The notes below the pieces were generated by a model. It had not been told where the DNA came from, made no database searches, and saw only the letters and a list, made by a program, of their open reading frames with translations. Below, piece after piece: positions 1-9,240 of a DNA stretch of 45,843 bases (the stretch's first letter is position 1; every line of letters starts with the position of its first letter). The DNA is from Nocardioides jensenii JCM 1364 = NBRC 14755 (GTDB taxonomy: Bacteria > Actinomycetota > Actinomycetes > Propionibacteriales > Nocardioidaceae), in the NCBI RefSeq assembly GCF_001552535.1, contig NZ_BCRJ01000088.1, positions 1 through 45,843 on the forward strand. The letters are read 5' to 3'. The position numbers were made by a program, and so were the translations under genes.

Positions 1-47
1 GGACCTGTGAAACTGGCCGATCATTGACCTGCCTGTGAGACGACGGC

Positions 48-1820
<1,773 letters not shown>

Positions 1821-3581
1821 TCACAGGTCATCCTCGTCGAACTGGGGAGCCAGGTCCCGGGCGTACTTGATCTCGTCGTTGCTGGTGCCGGCGGCCACCA
1901 TCGGCCACACCATCGCGTCGCGGTGGACGCGGAAGTCGACGACCACCGGCTGGTCGTTGATCGACATCGCCTTCTCGATCGTGGCGTCGACCTCGTCGGG
2001 CGACTCGCAGGCCAGGCCGACACAGCCGTAGGCGTCCGCGAGCTTCACGAAGTCGGGGATGCGCTTGCTGTGCAGGTCGGTGTTCGAGTAACGCTCGTTG
2101 TAGAACAGGGTCTGCCACTGGCGCACCATACCGAGCGACTCGTTGTTGATGATCGCGACCTTGATCGGGATGTCGTTGATCGCGCAGGTGGCCAGCTCCT
2201 GGTTGGTCATCTGGAAGCAGCCGTCGCCGTCGATCGACCAGACCGTCGAGTCGGGCATGCCGACCTTGGCGCCCATGGCGGCGGGGACCGAGAAGCCCAT
2301 GGTGCCCAGCCCACCCGAGTTGATCCAGGTGTTGGGGTTCTCGTAGCCCACGAAGTGCGCGGCCCACATCTGGTGCTGGCCGACCCCGGCACAGTAGATC
2401 GCCTCGGGTCCGGCGATATGGCCCAGGCGCTCGAGCACGTACTGCGGGGACAGCGCGCCGTTCGGCGGAGTGTCGTAAGCCAGCGGGTACTGCTTCTTGA
2501 TGCCGGCCAGGAACGCCACCCACGCCTCGTAGTCGCCGCGGTTGCCCTTCTCGGCCTCCGCGTTGAGGGCGATGATCAGGTCGGCGATCACCTCGCGGGC
2601 GTCACCCACGATCGGCACGTCGGCGAAGCGGTTCTTGCCGATCTCGGCCGGGTCGATGTCGGCATGGATCACCTTGGCGCCGGGCGCGAACGAGTCGAGG
2701 TTGCCGGTCACCCGGTCGTCGAAACGCGCACCCAGGCTGATGATCAGGTCGCTCTTCTGCAGGCCGGCCACCGCGGCCACCGTGCCGTGCATGCCGGGCA
2801 TGCCGAGGTGCTGCACGTGACTGTCGGGGAACGCGCCGCGGGCCATCAGCGTGGTGACCACGGGCATGCCGGTCGACTCGGCCAGGACGCGCAGCTCCTT
2901 GGCCGCCCGCGAGCGGATCACGCCGCCACCGACGTACAGCACCGGCCGGCGGGCCTCGAGGATCAGCTTGGAGGCCTCACGGATCTGCTTGCTGTGCGGC
3001 CGGGTCACCGGGCGGTAGCCGGGCAGGTTCAGCTCGGTCGGCCACCGGAACGTGGTCATCGCCTGCAGCGCGGACTTGGCCACGTCGACCAGCACCGGGC
3101 CGGGCCGACCGGTCGAGGCGATGTGGAAGGCCTCGGCCACGGTCTGCGGGATCTGGGCGGGGTCGGTGACCAGGAAGTTGTGCTTGGTGATCGGCATGGT
3201 GATGCCGCGGATGTCGGCTTCCTGGAAGGCGTCGGTGCCGATCTGCGCGGCACCGACCTGGCCGGTCACCGCGACCATCGGCAGGGAGTCCATGTGGGCG
3301 TCGGCGATCGGCGTGACCAGGTTGGTCGCACCCGGGCCGGAGGTGGCCATGCAGACGCCGACCTTGCCGGTCGCGGCGGCGTAGCCCTGGGCAGCGTGCC
3401 CGGCACCCTGCTCGTGGCGTACGAGGATGTGCCGGATCTTGGAGTCGAAGAGCGGGTCGTACGCCGGGAGGATGGCCCCACCCGGAATGCCGAAGATGTT
3501 CTCGACGCCCGCGCTCTCCAGCGACTTGATCAGACTCTGGGCACCGGTGACCTGTGCCCCGGTCTCGCCCTGCTCGCTCAT
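1821..3581 (-). CDS. ilvB: Acetolactate synthase large (catalytic) subunit
   Basis: Thiamine-diphosphate enzyme that condenses pyruvate with pyruvate or 2-oxobutyrate, the first common step of branched-chain amino acid synthesis. The N-terminal TPP domain has [14 protein letters not shown] and the catalytic glutamate in [10 protein letters not shown]. The central FAD/cofactor domain follows, and the C-terminal TPP/Mg motif is the stretch from [10 protein letters not shown] to INN. The ATG at 3581 (protein begins [10 protein letters not shown]) has GAGGA 7 bases before it and gives 586 residues, the family length. The longer open frame to 3683 would run through the attenuator hairpin and is rejected. 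It is the first gene of ilvBNC and is preceded by the leader-peptide attenuator. Confidence 0.98.
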   Translation of the reverse strand: MSEQGETGAQVTGAQSLIKSLESAGVENIFGIPGGAILPAYDPLFDSKIRHILVRHEQGAGHAAQGYAAATGKVGVCMATSGPGATNLVTPIADAHMDSLPMVAVTGQVGAAQIGTDAFQEADIRGITMPITKHNFLVTDPAQIPQTVAEAFHIASTGRPGPVLVDVAKSALQAMTTFRWPTELNLPGYRPVTRPHSKQIREASKLILEARRPVLYVGGGVIRSRAAKELRVLAESTGMPVVTTLMARGAFPDSHVQHLGMPGMHGTVAAVAGLQKSDLIISLGARFDDRVTGNLDSFAPGAKVIHADIDPAEIGKNRFADVPIVGDAREVIADLIIALNAEAEKGNRGDYEAWVAFLAGIKKQYPLAYDTPPNGALSPQYVLERLGHIAGPEAIYCAGVGQHQMWAAHFVGYENPNTWINSGGLGTMGFSVPAAMGAKVGMPDSTVWSIDGDGCFQMTNQELATCAINDIPIKVAIINNESLGMVRQWQTLFYNERYSNTDLHSKRIPDFVKLADAYGCVGLACESPDEVDATIEKAMSINDQPVVVDFRVHRDAMVWPMVAAGTSNDEIKYARDLAPQFDEDDL

Positions 3582-3656
3582 CCTTGGTTCCTCATCCTCT
3601 TCGTCCAGCTGTTCGACGGCCGTTCCGACGCCGTCGGATCGGGCACCCACACCAAC

Positions 3657-3690
3657 AAAAAACCCCCCGGCCGGAATCGGCAACGAGGGG
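3657..3690 (-). terminator. ilvB attenuator: rho-independent terminator in the leader
   Basis: On the minus strand, CCCCTCG (3690-3684) pairs with CGGGGGG (7 pairs, one a G-U). Inside it, after a TT bulge, GCCG pairs with CGGC across an ATTC loop. Six T residues follow immediately (3662-3657). This is the textbook shape of an intrinsic terminator and it lies about 75 bases before the ilvB start, between the leader peptide and the gene. That placement makes it an attenuator rather than a gene-end terminator. Confidence 0.88.
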
Positions 3691-3692
3691 AT

Positions 3693-3736
3693 GACGCGTG
3701 TGCGTTGAGACCTGTGTCGGCCTCAGCTCACGCGTC
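3693..3736 (-). promoter_or_regulatory. Nested pairing elements of the ilvB leader RNA
   Basis: Two pairings lie between the leader peptide and the terminator. TGAGGCC (3725-3719) pairs with GGTCTCA (3712-3706) around GACACA. GACGCGTG (3736-3729) is the exact complement of CACGCGTC (3700-3693) and would enclose the first hairpin. The left arms include the end and the stop codon of the leader peptide, so the position of the translating ribosome would decide which pairings form. The pairings are seen in the sequence; their role as pause or anti-antiterminator structures is inferred. Confidence 0.6.
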
Positions 3737-3764
3737 GCGTGCATACAAGAATGTCCTTGCGCAT
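3723..3764 (-). CDS. ilvB leader peptide (MRKDILVCTRRVS)
   Basis: A 13-codon frame ATG CGC AAG GAC ATT CTT GTA TGC ACG CGA CGC GTG AGC TGA. It contains Ile-Leu-Val in a row, the three products of the pathway. All three codons (ATT, CTT, GTA) are ones this high-GC genome otherwise uses rarely, which would make ribosome stalling sensitive to charged tRNA supply. It sits upstream of a terminator hairpin with a T run and of ilvB, so it fits a classical attenuator leader. No Shine-Dalgarno sequence precedes it; a leaderless transcript is proposed in the promoter entry. The frame is too short to be credible on coding statistics alone; the case rests on codon content and position. Confidence 0.82.
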   Translation of the reverse strand: MRKDILVCTRRVS

Positions 3765-3800
3765 GCGCTTACGTTCGCTGCCGACGCCCGTCGGCGTCAA
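3764..3800 (-). promoter_or_regulatory. Putative ilvB promoter giving a leaderless leader-peptide mRNA
   Basis: On the minus strand TTGACG (3800-3795) is a good -35. After 18 bases comes GAACGT (3776-3771), a weak -10 that keeps the A at position 2 and T at position 6. Six more bases lead to the ATG of the leader peptide (3764). That spacing puts the transcription start on or next to the A of the ATG, as in leaderless actinobacterial transcripts. The rest of the 330-base stretch between ilvB and the GNAT gene (about 3801-3911) shows no gene or other clear signal. Confidence 0.5.
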
Positions 3801-3911
3801 CCAAGTTCATCACTTATCCCACATCGTGAAACCCACATCCCAGCATATGGCCGGGCAGTGCGAGTGCCGTGACGAGGGTCCTCACCTGCTGCTCCACCCC
3901 CAGCATGCCAC

Positions 3912-4637
3912 TCACCCGGCAGCCCGGATCTCCCCCAACGACCGCAGCTGCTTCCCGTCGACATGGTTGCCCGGGTCGAGCCAGGCGACGTACGACGCGG
4001 CGAGCCCGGGCCACTCCCGATCGACGATGGCGAACCAGTCGGTGTCTCGCGAGCGGCCCTTGTAGACCAGCGCGTTGCGGAACCGACCCTCGTAGGTGAA
4101 TCCGAGGCGCTCGGCGGCACGACGGGACGGCTCGTTGAGCGCGTCGCACTTCCACTCGTAGCGACGGTAGCCCAGCGAGAACACGTGCCTGGCCAACAGG
4201 AACTGCGCCTCGGTCGCGGCCGTCGTACGTTGCAGGCGGCGGCCCAGCACGATCCAGCCGACCTCGACCGATCCGTTGGCCTGGTCGATCCGCATCAGGC
4301 TGAGCATGCCCGCGGCCACCCCGGAACCGTCGCGTACGACGACCGTGACCGAGTCGGTCGCCTCGGCGCGCGCCTCCACGTGCTGGGCGAAGTCGGCCCG
4401 GTCCAGCGGCATCTCGCGCGGCAGGTAGGTCCACAGGGAGGTGTCGTCGGGCCCGCAGAGCTCGTCGAACAGCTCATCGGCATGGTCAGCCAGCAACGGC
4501 TCGAGCCGACACCAGCGACCCTGGAGCACGGCAACGTCGGGGAACGGAGCGCCCTGCCAGTCGCGCAGGGTCGGGCCGACCGGTTGGCCGAAGGAGTTGC
4601 GCTGGGCGGGGGTCACCCCGTCGAGAGTAGTCCTCAC
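3912..4637 (-). CDS. GNAT family N-acetyltransferase, RimJ/RimL-like
   Basis: Predicted acetyl-CoA-dependent N-acetyltransferase; substrate unknown. The fold is recognisable from the N-terminal LQGRWCRLEPL strand, a central GWIVLGRRLQRTTAATEA stretch (beta-4 and the acetyl-CoA loop) and the YEWKCDALNEPSRRAAERLG segment, which is typical of RimJ/RimL-type enzymes. The protein is 241 residues, somewhat longer than the minimal fold because of an N-terminal extension (about 30 residues). The GTG start at 4637 overlaps the stop of the upstream LD-carboxypeptidase gene by 4 bases (GTGA), with AGGAA 5 bases before it, so the two are translationally coupled. A GTG seven codons downstream is the alternative start. 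MccE of microcin C immunity is a GNAT paired with an S66 peptidase, so the coupling may be functional (inference). Confidence 0.85.
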   Translation of the reverse strand: MRTTLDGVTPAQRNSFGQPVGPTLRDWQGAPFPDVAVLQGRWCRLEPLLADHADELFDELCGPDDTSLWTYLPREMPLDRADFAQHVEARAEATDSVTVVVRDGSGVAAGMLSLMRIDQANGSVEVGWIVLGRRLQRTTAATEAQFLLARHVFSLGYRRYEWKCDALNEPSRRAAERLGFTYEGRFRNALVYKGRSRDTDWFAIVDREWPGLAASYVAWLDPGNHVDGKQLRSLGEIRAAG

Positions 4638-5653
4638 CCGAGTTCCTGGGTCACTTCTCCTCGGCCGTTGTGGACGACCACGCGGGCGTGCGCGCCGTTG
4701 ACCAGGGGCAGGAACGGCGCAACGTGCCCGCAGTCGACATCGAGCACGACCGGGAGATCCAGACCACCGAGCGCGTCGGCGACGGCGTCGTGCTGCGTGA
4801 AGCCCGGGGCGTCGGGCGCCATCGGCCGGCCCACGAGGATCGCGGTGGCCTCGTCGAACCAACCCGCCAACCGGAACCCGTGCAGGATCCGCGCCACGTC
4901 GAAGGCTCCGAACTCACAGGCCTCGACGTAGACGATCAGCCCCTCGTCGGCATGCTCGCGACCGAACGCCGCCACGTCGGCGTACGGCGTTCCGGACATC
5001 GCGCCCAGGGTCTCGACGCACCCGCCGATCAGTCGGCCGCTGACCTCGAGGTTGCCGCCGCCGAGCACCTGCCAACCGCCCTCGGCGTCCAGGTCGTAGG
5101 TGTGCACCCCGGGGTTGCCGACGTAGTCCCCGTGCCGGGCGGTGCGATGGCGCCCCGGAGCGGTCTGGGTGACCGGACCGGTGGCCGCGGCGACCTCTGT
5201 CCAGTGCAGCAGTCCCTCGGGGGCGTCGTAGGGCGAGTCCATCAGGTTGGCGCCGTGCAGCGTGGCCCACCCCGACCGCAGGGTCAGCGGCACCAGGATC
5301 GTGCTCAGGTCGGAGTAGCCGACCAGCCAGGTCGGCTCGGCCGAGGCCAGCGCGTCCCAGTCGATCAGGTCGACCAGGTCGATCGCCAGCTCCCCACCCC
5401 ACGGGGGTACGACGGCCCGGATCGCCGGGTCGAGCAGCATCGCGGTCAGCTCGTCGGCGCGCTGCTGCTTGGGTGCGGAGACGTGCCGGTCTGCCGACAT
5501 GCACTCCCCCACACGGACGTCGTACCCGCGGGTGCGCAGGTCGGCCACTGCCACGTCGAGGCGCGGCTGCATGCGGGCCTCGACGCCGGCCGACGGCGAG
5601 GTGACCCCGATCAGGTCACCGGGACTGAGCGGGCGCGGGAATCGGATCGACAT
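4634..5653 (-). CDS. LD-carboxypeptidase / MccF-like serine peptidase (family S66)
   Basis: Family S66 comprises peptidoglycan LD-carboxypeptidases (LdcA) and MccF-type enzymes that cleave microcin C-like peptidyl nucleotides. The nucleophile S114 is in the VGYSDLS motif. The catalytic Glu is in VYVEACEFG (near residue 240) and the His in DVDCGHVAPFLPL (near residue 310). PPWGGELAIDL precedes the nucleophile and GGGNLEVSGRLIGGC is the conserved mid-protein segment. ATG at 5653 is chosen because GAGAG lies 10 bases before it; GTG at 5662 is also possible. With 339 residues it has family length. No signal peptide is visible, so a cytosolic role (recycling or detoxification) is more likely than an extracellular one. 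It follows the membrane-protein gene by 13 bases and overlaps the GNAT gene by 4. Confidence 0.92.
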   Translation of the reverse strand: MSIRFPRPLSPGDLIGVTSPSAGVEARMQPRLDVAVADLRTRGYDVRVGECMSADRHVSAPKQQRADELTAMLLDPAIRAVVPPWGGELAIDLVDLIDWDALASAEPTWLVGYSDLSTILVPLTLRSGWATLHGANLMDSPYDAPEGLLHWTEVAAATGPVTQTAPGRHRTARHGDYVGNPGVHTYDLDAEGGWQVLGGGNLEVSGRLIGGCVETLGAMSGTPYADVAAFGREHADEGLIVYVEACEFGAFDVARILHGFRLAGWFDEATAILVGRPMAPDAPGFTQHDAVADALGGLDLPVVLDVDCGHVAPFLPLVNGAHARVVVHNGRGEVTQELG

Positions 5654-5666
5654 GCTGGTCACGCTC

Positions 5667-6665
5667 TCACTGGAAGCTGACGAACTCCACCCGTGGCCGG
5701 ATCCGCTTCACCTTCGCAGCCGACAGGCGGCGGACGTCTTCGTCGTAGAACAGCTTGAAGCCCATGTGGAACTGCTTCGGGCGAGCCACGTGGCGGTAGG
5801 TCGCCATCTTCTGGCCAGGGGTGCCGAACCCGTCGATGTGCTGGACCATCGCCAGGTTCGCGCGTGCCTTCACCCGGCCGATGCCGCGCACCATCTCTCG
5901 GCGGAACTGGTGCAGCATGAAGACCTTCTGGGGCAGGCGCTCCCGGCGGACCAGGGCCTCGAGCCACGCGGAGGTGCGGTTGACCTCGCTCGCGTCGACC
6001 GACCCGATGCGGCGGCCGGGCACCTCACCTCGACGCATCCGCCACTCGGGGTCGAGGGCGAGACCGACCCACGGGTCCTTCAGGGCCCACTCCCAGCGCT
6101 TGGCCACCGTGAGGAAGTCGCTGCGGCCGGTCTGCAGGTCGAGCACGAGCATCACCTTGTGGCGGCGGGCGGCGCGCACGTAGCGGGCCACCTGCTGGCG
6201 GGCGATGTCGTGGCTGAAGTCGTGGCCGGGGCCGGGGTGCGGGTCGGCGACGGTGACGATCAGCTCCATCACCGGGATCGCCGGGTTGCCCACGCGGCCG
6301 AAGGGTCGTGCGGCCCGGCGTACCCGTCGGACCGCCTGCTCGGGCGGGGTCTCCCCCAGCACGCCGAGCACGGGGGTGCCCGCCGTGCCGTAGTAGGCCA
6401 CCAGGATGTGGCCGTCGAAGACCTTCGTGCCGCCGTACGGCAGCTCGGGGACGGTGGCCCTGGGCGAGAGGACGGGCGTCTCACCGACCGCTGCCTCGGG
6501 CTCGGCCTCCGGCGCCGCGACGGCCGCGATGCCGGCCACCGCGCCCATCGGCTCCGACTGGGGTGCGTCGGGCCACTTGCCGACCACGCCCGCGACCAGG
6601 ATCAGGCTGACCAGTGCGCACAGGACCCAGCGGATGGCGCGGCCCGGGTCGATCGTCTCCTTCAT
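5667..6665 (-). CDS. Membrane-anchored protein of unknown function
   Basis: I do not recognise the family. The 332-residue product has a short cytosolic N-terminus (MKETIDPGRAIR) and one hydrophobic segment at about residues 13-29 (VLCALVSLILVAGVVG), which looks like an uncleaved anchor. An Ala/Pro/Glu-rich linker to about residue 65 is followed by an exported domain. That domain has successive beta-strand-like stretches (HILVAYYG, VMELIVTVAD, KVMLVLDLQTG, WVGLALDPEWRM, QKVFMLHQF, LAMVQHIDGFG), which suggest a TIM-barrel or glycoside-hydrolase-like fold. That is an inference from pattern alone. The ATG at 6665 lies 7 bases after the VOC gene stop with no strong ribosome site, so coupling is likely. 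The longer frame to 6812 overlaps the VOC gene and is rejected. Confidence 0.85.
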   Translation of the reverse strand: MKETIDPGRAIRWVLCALVSLILVAGVVGKWPDAPQSEPMGAVAGIAAVAAPEAEPEAAVGETPVLSPRATVPELPYGGTKVFDGHILVAYYGTAGTPVLGVLGETPPEQAVRRVRRAARPFGRVGNPAIPVMELIVTVADPHPGPGHDFSHDIARQQVARYVRAARRHKVMLVLDLQTGRSDFLTVAKRWEWALKDPWVGLALDPEWRMRRGEVPGRRIGSVDASEVNRTSAWLEALVRRERLPQKVFMLHQFRREMVRGIGRVKARANLAMVQHIDGFGTPGQKMATYRHVARPKQFHMGFKLFYDEDVRRLSAAKVKRIRPRVEFVSFQ

Positions 6666-6672
6666 CGACGCA

Positions 6673-7089
6673 TCACGGCAGCACCAGAGCCGCGATCTCA
6701 CCCGGGTTGTGGGCGACCTCCCAGCGGAAGCCGTCGGGGTCGCCGAAGTAGCCGGTGTAGCCGCCCCAGGCACGCTCGACTGCCTCGCTGACCGGGTCGG
6801 CGCCCGCGGCACGGGCCGTCGCCAGCACCGCGTCGACCTCGTCGCGGGTGGCCACGTTGTGGGCCAGGGTCAGCGGGGCCAGGCCGGGGCCGCGCCGGAT
6901 CGGGCCGACCTCGGCCTCGAACTCCGCCTCGGCCCACAACGAGAGCAGCAGGTGCTCTCCCGCCTTGATCATCAGCACCTCTCCGGGCACGTCCATCTCC
7001 GCGCTCCAACCGAGCCCGTCGAGGTAGAACGCCCGGGTGGCGTCGAGGTCGGCGACAGCGAGGGTGACGAAGCTGATCCGCTGGTCCAA
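6673..7089 (-). CDS. VOC family (glyoxalase/bleomycin resistance-like) protein
   Basis: A single vicinal-oxygen-chelate protein. The first module begins LDQRISFVTLAVADLDATRA and continues FYLDGLGW. The second has the family signature GGYTGYFGDPDGFRWEVAHNP near the C-terminus. Members are metal-dependent lyases, isomerases, dioxygenases or drug-binding proteins, so the substrate cannot be named. The TTG start at 7089 is chosen because GGGGAG lies 7 bases upstream and the protein (138 residues) then starts where family members do. A GTG at 7143 would add 18 residues with no resemblance to the fold. It heads the apparent unit VOC - membrane protein - S66 peptidase - GNAT. Confidence 0.88.
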   Translation of the reverse strand: MDQRISFVTLAVADLDATRAFYLDGLGWSAEMDVPGEVLMIKAGEHLLLSLWAEAEFEAEVGPIRRGPGLAPLTLAHNVATRDEVDAVLATARAAGADPVSEAVERAWGGYTGYFGDPDGFRWEVAHNPGEIAALVLP

Positions 7090-7174
7090 TGCACTGCTCC
7101 CCGTGGGTGACGATTCCGCTCTCCGAACTGTTTCACGCGACACCGTGCCACGAGGTTGCCACGCGCCGGGAATC

Positions 7175-7198
7175 GGTCGGGACCGGTCATCCCCGACC
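7175..7198 (-). terminator. Hairpin after the kynurenine operon, putative terminator
   Basis: GGTCGGG (7175-7181) and CCCGACC (7192-7198) form a perfect 7-pair stem with a 10-base loop, 28 bases beyond the stop of the last operon gene and before the VOC gene on the same strand. There is no T run, as is common for actinobacterial hairpin terminators. Confidence 0.45.
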
Positions 7199-7226
7199 CG
7201 CCGACCACACGGTGCGCGGATCCGGT

Positions 7227-8201
7227 TCAGGGCAGGCCGAGGAACCGCTCGGCATTGCCGTGCAGGATGGCCGCACGGTCGTGGTCCGAGAGGGAGTCGG
7301 AGCGGTGCACGACCTGACCGACCGGTCGCTCGCCGAGCGGGTAGGGGTAGTCACTGCCCAGGATCACCTGCGACGCGCCCAGGGTGTCGACCAGCAGTCG
7401 CAGAGCACTCGGCTCGAAGACCACGGAGTCGACGCTGAACCGGCCGACGTACGCCGAGGGCGGCAGCTGGGACTTCGCGATCAGGTCCCCACGTCGGTGC
7501 CAGGCGTTCTCGAGCCGGCCCAGCCAGAACGCGAACGACCCGCCGCCGTGGGCGAAGCAGATGCGCAGCGAGTCCGGGAGCCGGTCGAAGGCTCCGCCCA
7601 GGATCATCGCCAGCACGGAGAGGTGGGTCTCGGCCGGCATTCCGGTCAGCCAGCGCGCCATCCAACGGTCGAGGCGGGGCGAGGTCGGCATGTCCCACGG
7701 GTGGACGAACACGGGCATCCCGATCGAGGCGGCGTGCTGCAGGAACGTGACGACGCCTTCGTCATCGAGGTCGCGGTCACCCACGTGGTTGCCGATCTCG
7801 ACGCCGAGGTGACCCGACTCCCGGCAGCGGTCCAGCTCACGACAGGCCGCGTCGGTGTCCTGCAACGGCACCTGGGCGAACGGCAGGAGCCGGCCCTGCG
7901 ACGGTTGGCAGATCTCCAGGGCCAGGTCGTTGAAGATGCGGGCCACCTTCGCGGCCCGCGCCCCGGGCAGCTCGTAGCCGAAGAACAACGGCGTCGGTGA
8001 GACGACCTGCCGGGTGACCCCGTCGTCGTCCATGTCGGCCAGGCGTACGCCGGCGTCCCAGGCGTTCGGGCGGACCGGCCGGAACTCGGTGGCACCGACC
8101 ATGATCATCGCCTCGCGCTCGGAGTCGACCCGTAGCCACGGCTGGCCCTCGCCCAGGTCGGGCCAGCCCGCGGGCACGTAGTGGGAGTGGACGTCGATCA
8201 C
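7227..8201 (-). CDS. nbaD: 2-amino-3-carboxymuconate-6-semialdehyde decarboxylase (ACMSD)
   Basis: Amidohydrolase-fold Zn enzyme that decarboxylates 2-amino-3-carboxymuconate semialdehyde, the product of 3-hydroxyanthranilate ring opening, to 2-aminomuconate semialdehyde. The metal motif DVHSHYVP (H5, H7) is at the N-terminus. FVHPWDMP, CFAHGGGSFAFWLGRLENAW and VILGSDYPYPLGE are characteristic ACMSD segments carrying further His and Asp ligands. GTG at 8201 gives MIDVHSHYVP and 324 residues, close to the usual 332-336; upstream frame to 8384 overlaps the preceding gene. It is the last of seven co-directed genes for kynurenine catabolism and lies 26 bases after the dioxygenase gene, whose product makes its substrate. 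The gene symbol follows the 2-nitrobenzoate pathway of Pseudomonas fluorescens KU-7. Confidence 0.93.
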   Translation of the reverse strand: MIDVHSHYVPAGWPDLGEGQPWLRVDSEREAMIMVGATEFRPVRPNAWDAGVRLADMDDDGVTRQVVSPTPLFFGYELPGARAAKVARIFNDLALEICQPSQGRLLPFAQVPLQDTDAACRELDRCRESGHLGVEIGNHVGDRDLDDEGVVTFLQHAASIGMPVFVHPWDMPTSPRLDRWMARWLTGMPAETHLSVLAMILGGAFDRLPDSLRICFAHGGGSFAFWLGRLENAWHRRGDLIAKSQLPPSAYVGRFSVDSVVFEPSALRLLVDTLGASQVILGSDYPYPLGERPVGQVVHRSDSLSDHDRAAILHGNAERFLGLP

Positions 8202-8227
8202 GACCGCCCCGTCGCCCGGCAACCCGG

Positions 8228-8752
8228 TCAGCCCTTGCCCGGGTGCAGTGCGCCGCACCGGCCGCAGGTGCGTGCCTCCTCGGAGGAGTAGAACGCCTCG
8301 AACACCGGCGGCAGGTCCGAGACGATGTCGCGCACCTGCAGCTCGGCCTCGTGCACCTTGGCGTTGCACTGCTGGCAGAACCACGCGAACTTCTCGAGGG
8401 TGCCCTCCTCACGGATGCGCTCGATGACCAACCCGATCGAGCCGGCCTCAGGGCGCTGCGGCGAGTGGTAGGTGTTGCCCGGCAGCTTCCACATCGACCC
8501 TTCGGTGATGTCGACGCGGTGCGGACCCTCGTCGGTCATCAGGTCGACGTGCATGTTGCCGCGGTACTGGTAGAACCACTCCTCGTAGGGCTCGAAGTGG
8601 AAGTCGGTGCGACTGTTCGGGCCGCCGACCACCATCACGATGAAGTCACCTGTGGCGTCGTACATCTGCTTGTTGTTGACCGGCGGCTTGAGCAGGTGCT
8701 CGTTGTCCGCGATCCAGGACTCGAAGTTGAAGACGGGTGGGATGTCGGTCAT
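8228..8752 (-). CDS. nbaC: 3-hydroxyanthranilate 3,4-dioxygenase
   Basis: Fe(II) cupin extradiol dioxygenase that opens the ring of 3-hydroxyanthranilate. The iron ligands H52, E58 and H96 are all present ([15 protein letters not shown] and [10 protein letters not shown]). The C-terminal rubredoxin-like metal site of the bacterial enzymes is complete: C126xxC129 and C163xxC166. The ATG at 8752 follows GGAGGAGAGCTC, a strong ribosome site. The length of 174 residues is normal. Its start overlaps the stop of the RidA-family gene by 4 bases (ATGA). Confidence 0.97.
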   Translation of the reverse strand: MTDIPPVFNFESWIADNEHLLKPPVNNKQMYDATGDFIVMVVGGPNSRTDFHFEPYEEWFYQYRGNMHVDLMTDEGPHRVDITEGSMWKLPGNTYHSPQRPEAGSIGLVIERIREEGTLEKFAWFCQQCNAKVHEAELQVRDIVSDLPPVFEAFYSSEEARTCGRCGALHPGKG

Positions 8753-9240
8753 GAGCTCTCCTCCGTGGTGCGGTCGATGCGGGTGGCGCCGTGACGACTG
8801 GCCACGGCCTGGATCTCGATGAGCAGGTGCGGGTGCGGCAGCTGGTGCACCGCCACCGTCGTACGCGTCGGTCCCGTGTGGTCGAAGAACTCCGCCCACA
8901 CCTCGTTGTAGCCGCCGAAGTCGTTCATGCTGACCAGGTAGGTGGTGACCTGGACCAGGTCGTCGAGCCCGGCCCCGACGGCGGCCAGCAGGTCACGGAT
9001 GTTCTCGATGACGGCACGGGCCTGCTCGCGGATGTCGAGATCGACCACACCCAGCTCGTCGACCCGGACACCGGCGAAGCTGTTGTCCGGACGCCGGCTG
9101 CTGGTGCCGGAGACATAGACGAGGTCGCCGGCGACCTTCACGTGCGGGAAGGCGCCACGGGGTGTGGCCCTGTCGGGCACCACCACGCCGGCCCGGTTCG
9201 ACCCGGCCCGGTTAGACCCAGCCCGGTTCGACTCAGCCAT
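8749..9240 (-). CDS. nbaF: RidA-family protein, probable 2-aminomuconate deaminase
   Basis: Member of the YjgF/YER057c/RidA superfamily. Placed inside a kynurenine meta-pathway operon, it is best read as 2-aminomuconate deaminase, which releases ammonia from 2-aminomuconate to give 4-oxalocrotonate. Family segments are [19 protein letters not shown], the central [20 protein letters not shown] and [20 protein letters not shown], and the C-terminal ARG-type region is replaced by [20 protein letters not shown]. The ATG at 9240 overlaps the preceding gene by 8 bases. The first 18 residues contain SNRAG three times, encoded by a 15-base tandem repeat; nothing in the fold requires it. Start sites after the repeat (GTG codons near 9186) cannot be excluded. 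Confidence 0.88.
   Translation of the reverse strand: MAESNRAGSNRAGSNRAGVVVPDRATPRGAFPHVKVAGDLVYVSGTSSRRPDNSFAGVRVDELGVVDLDIREQARAVIENIRDLLAAVGAGLDDLVQVTTYLVSMNDFGGYNEVWAEFFDHTGPTRTTVAVHQLPHPHLLIEIQAVASRHGATRIDRTTEESS
9187..9231 (-). repeat. Three-copy 15-base tandem repeat inside the RidA-family gene
   Basis: Residues 4-18 of the deaminase are [15 protein letters not shown], encoded by three near-identical 15-base units. Unit length is a multiple of three, so copy-number change would keep the frame. It immediately follows the overlapping stop of the upstream decarboxylase gene. Confidence 0.85.

Noticed and set aside
3912..5653. A full microcin C-type biosynthetic cluster
   Set aside because: No adenylating MccB-like enzyme, precursor peptide or exporter is encoded next to the S66/GNAT pair.
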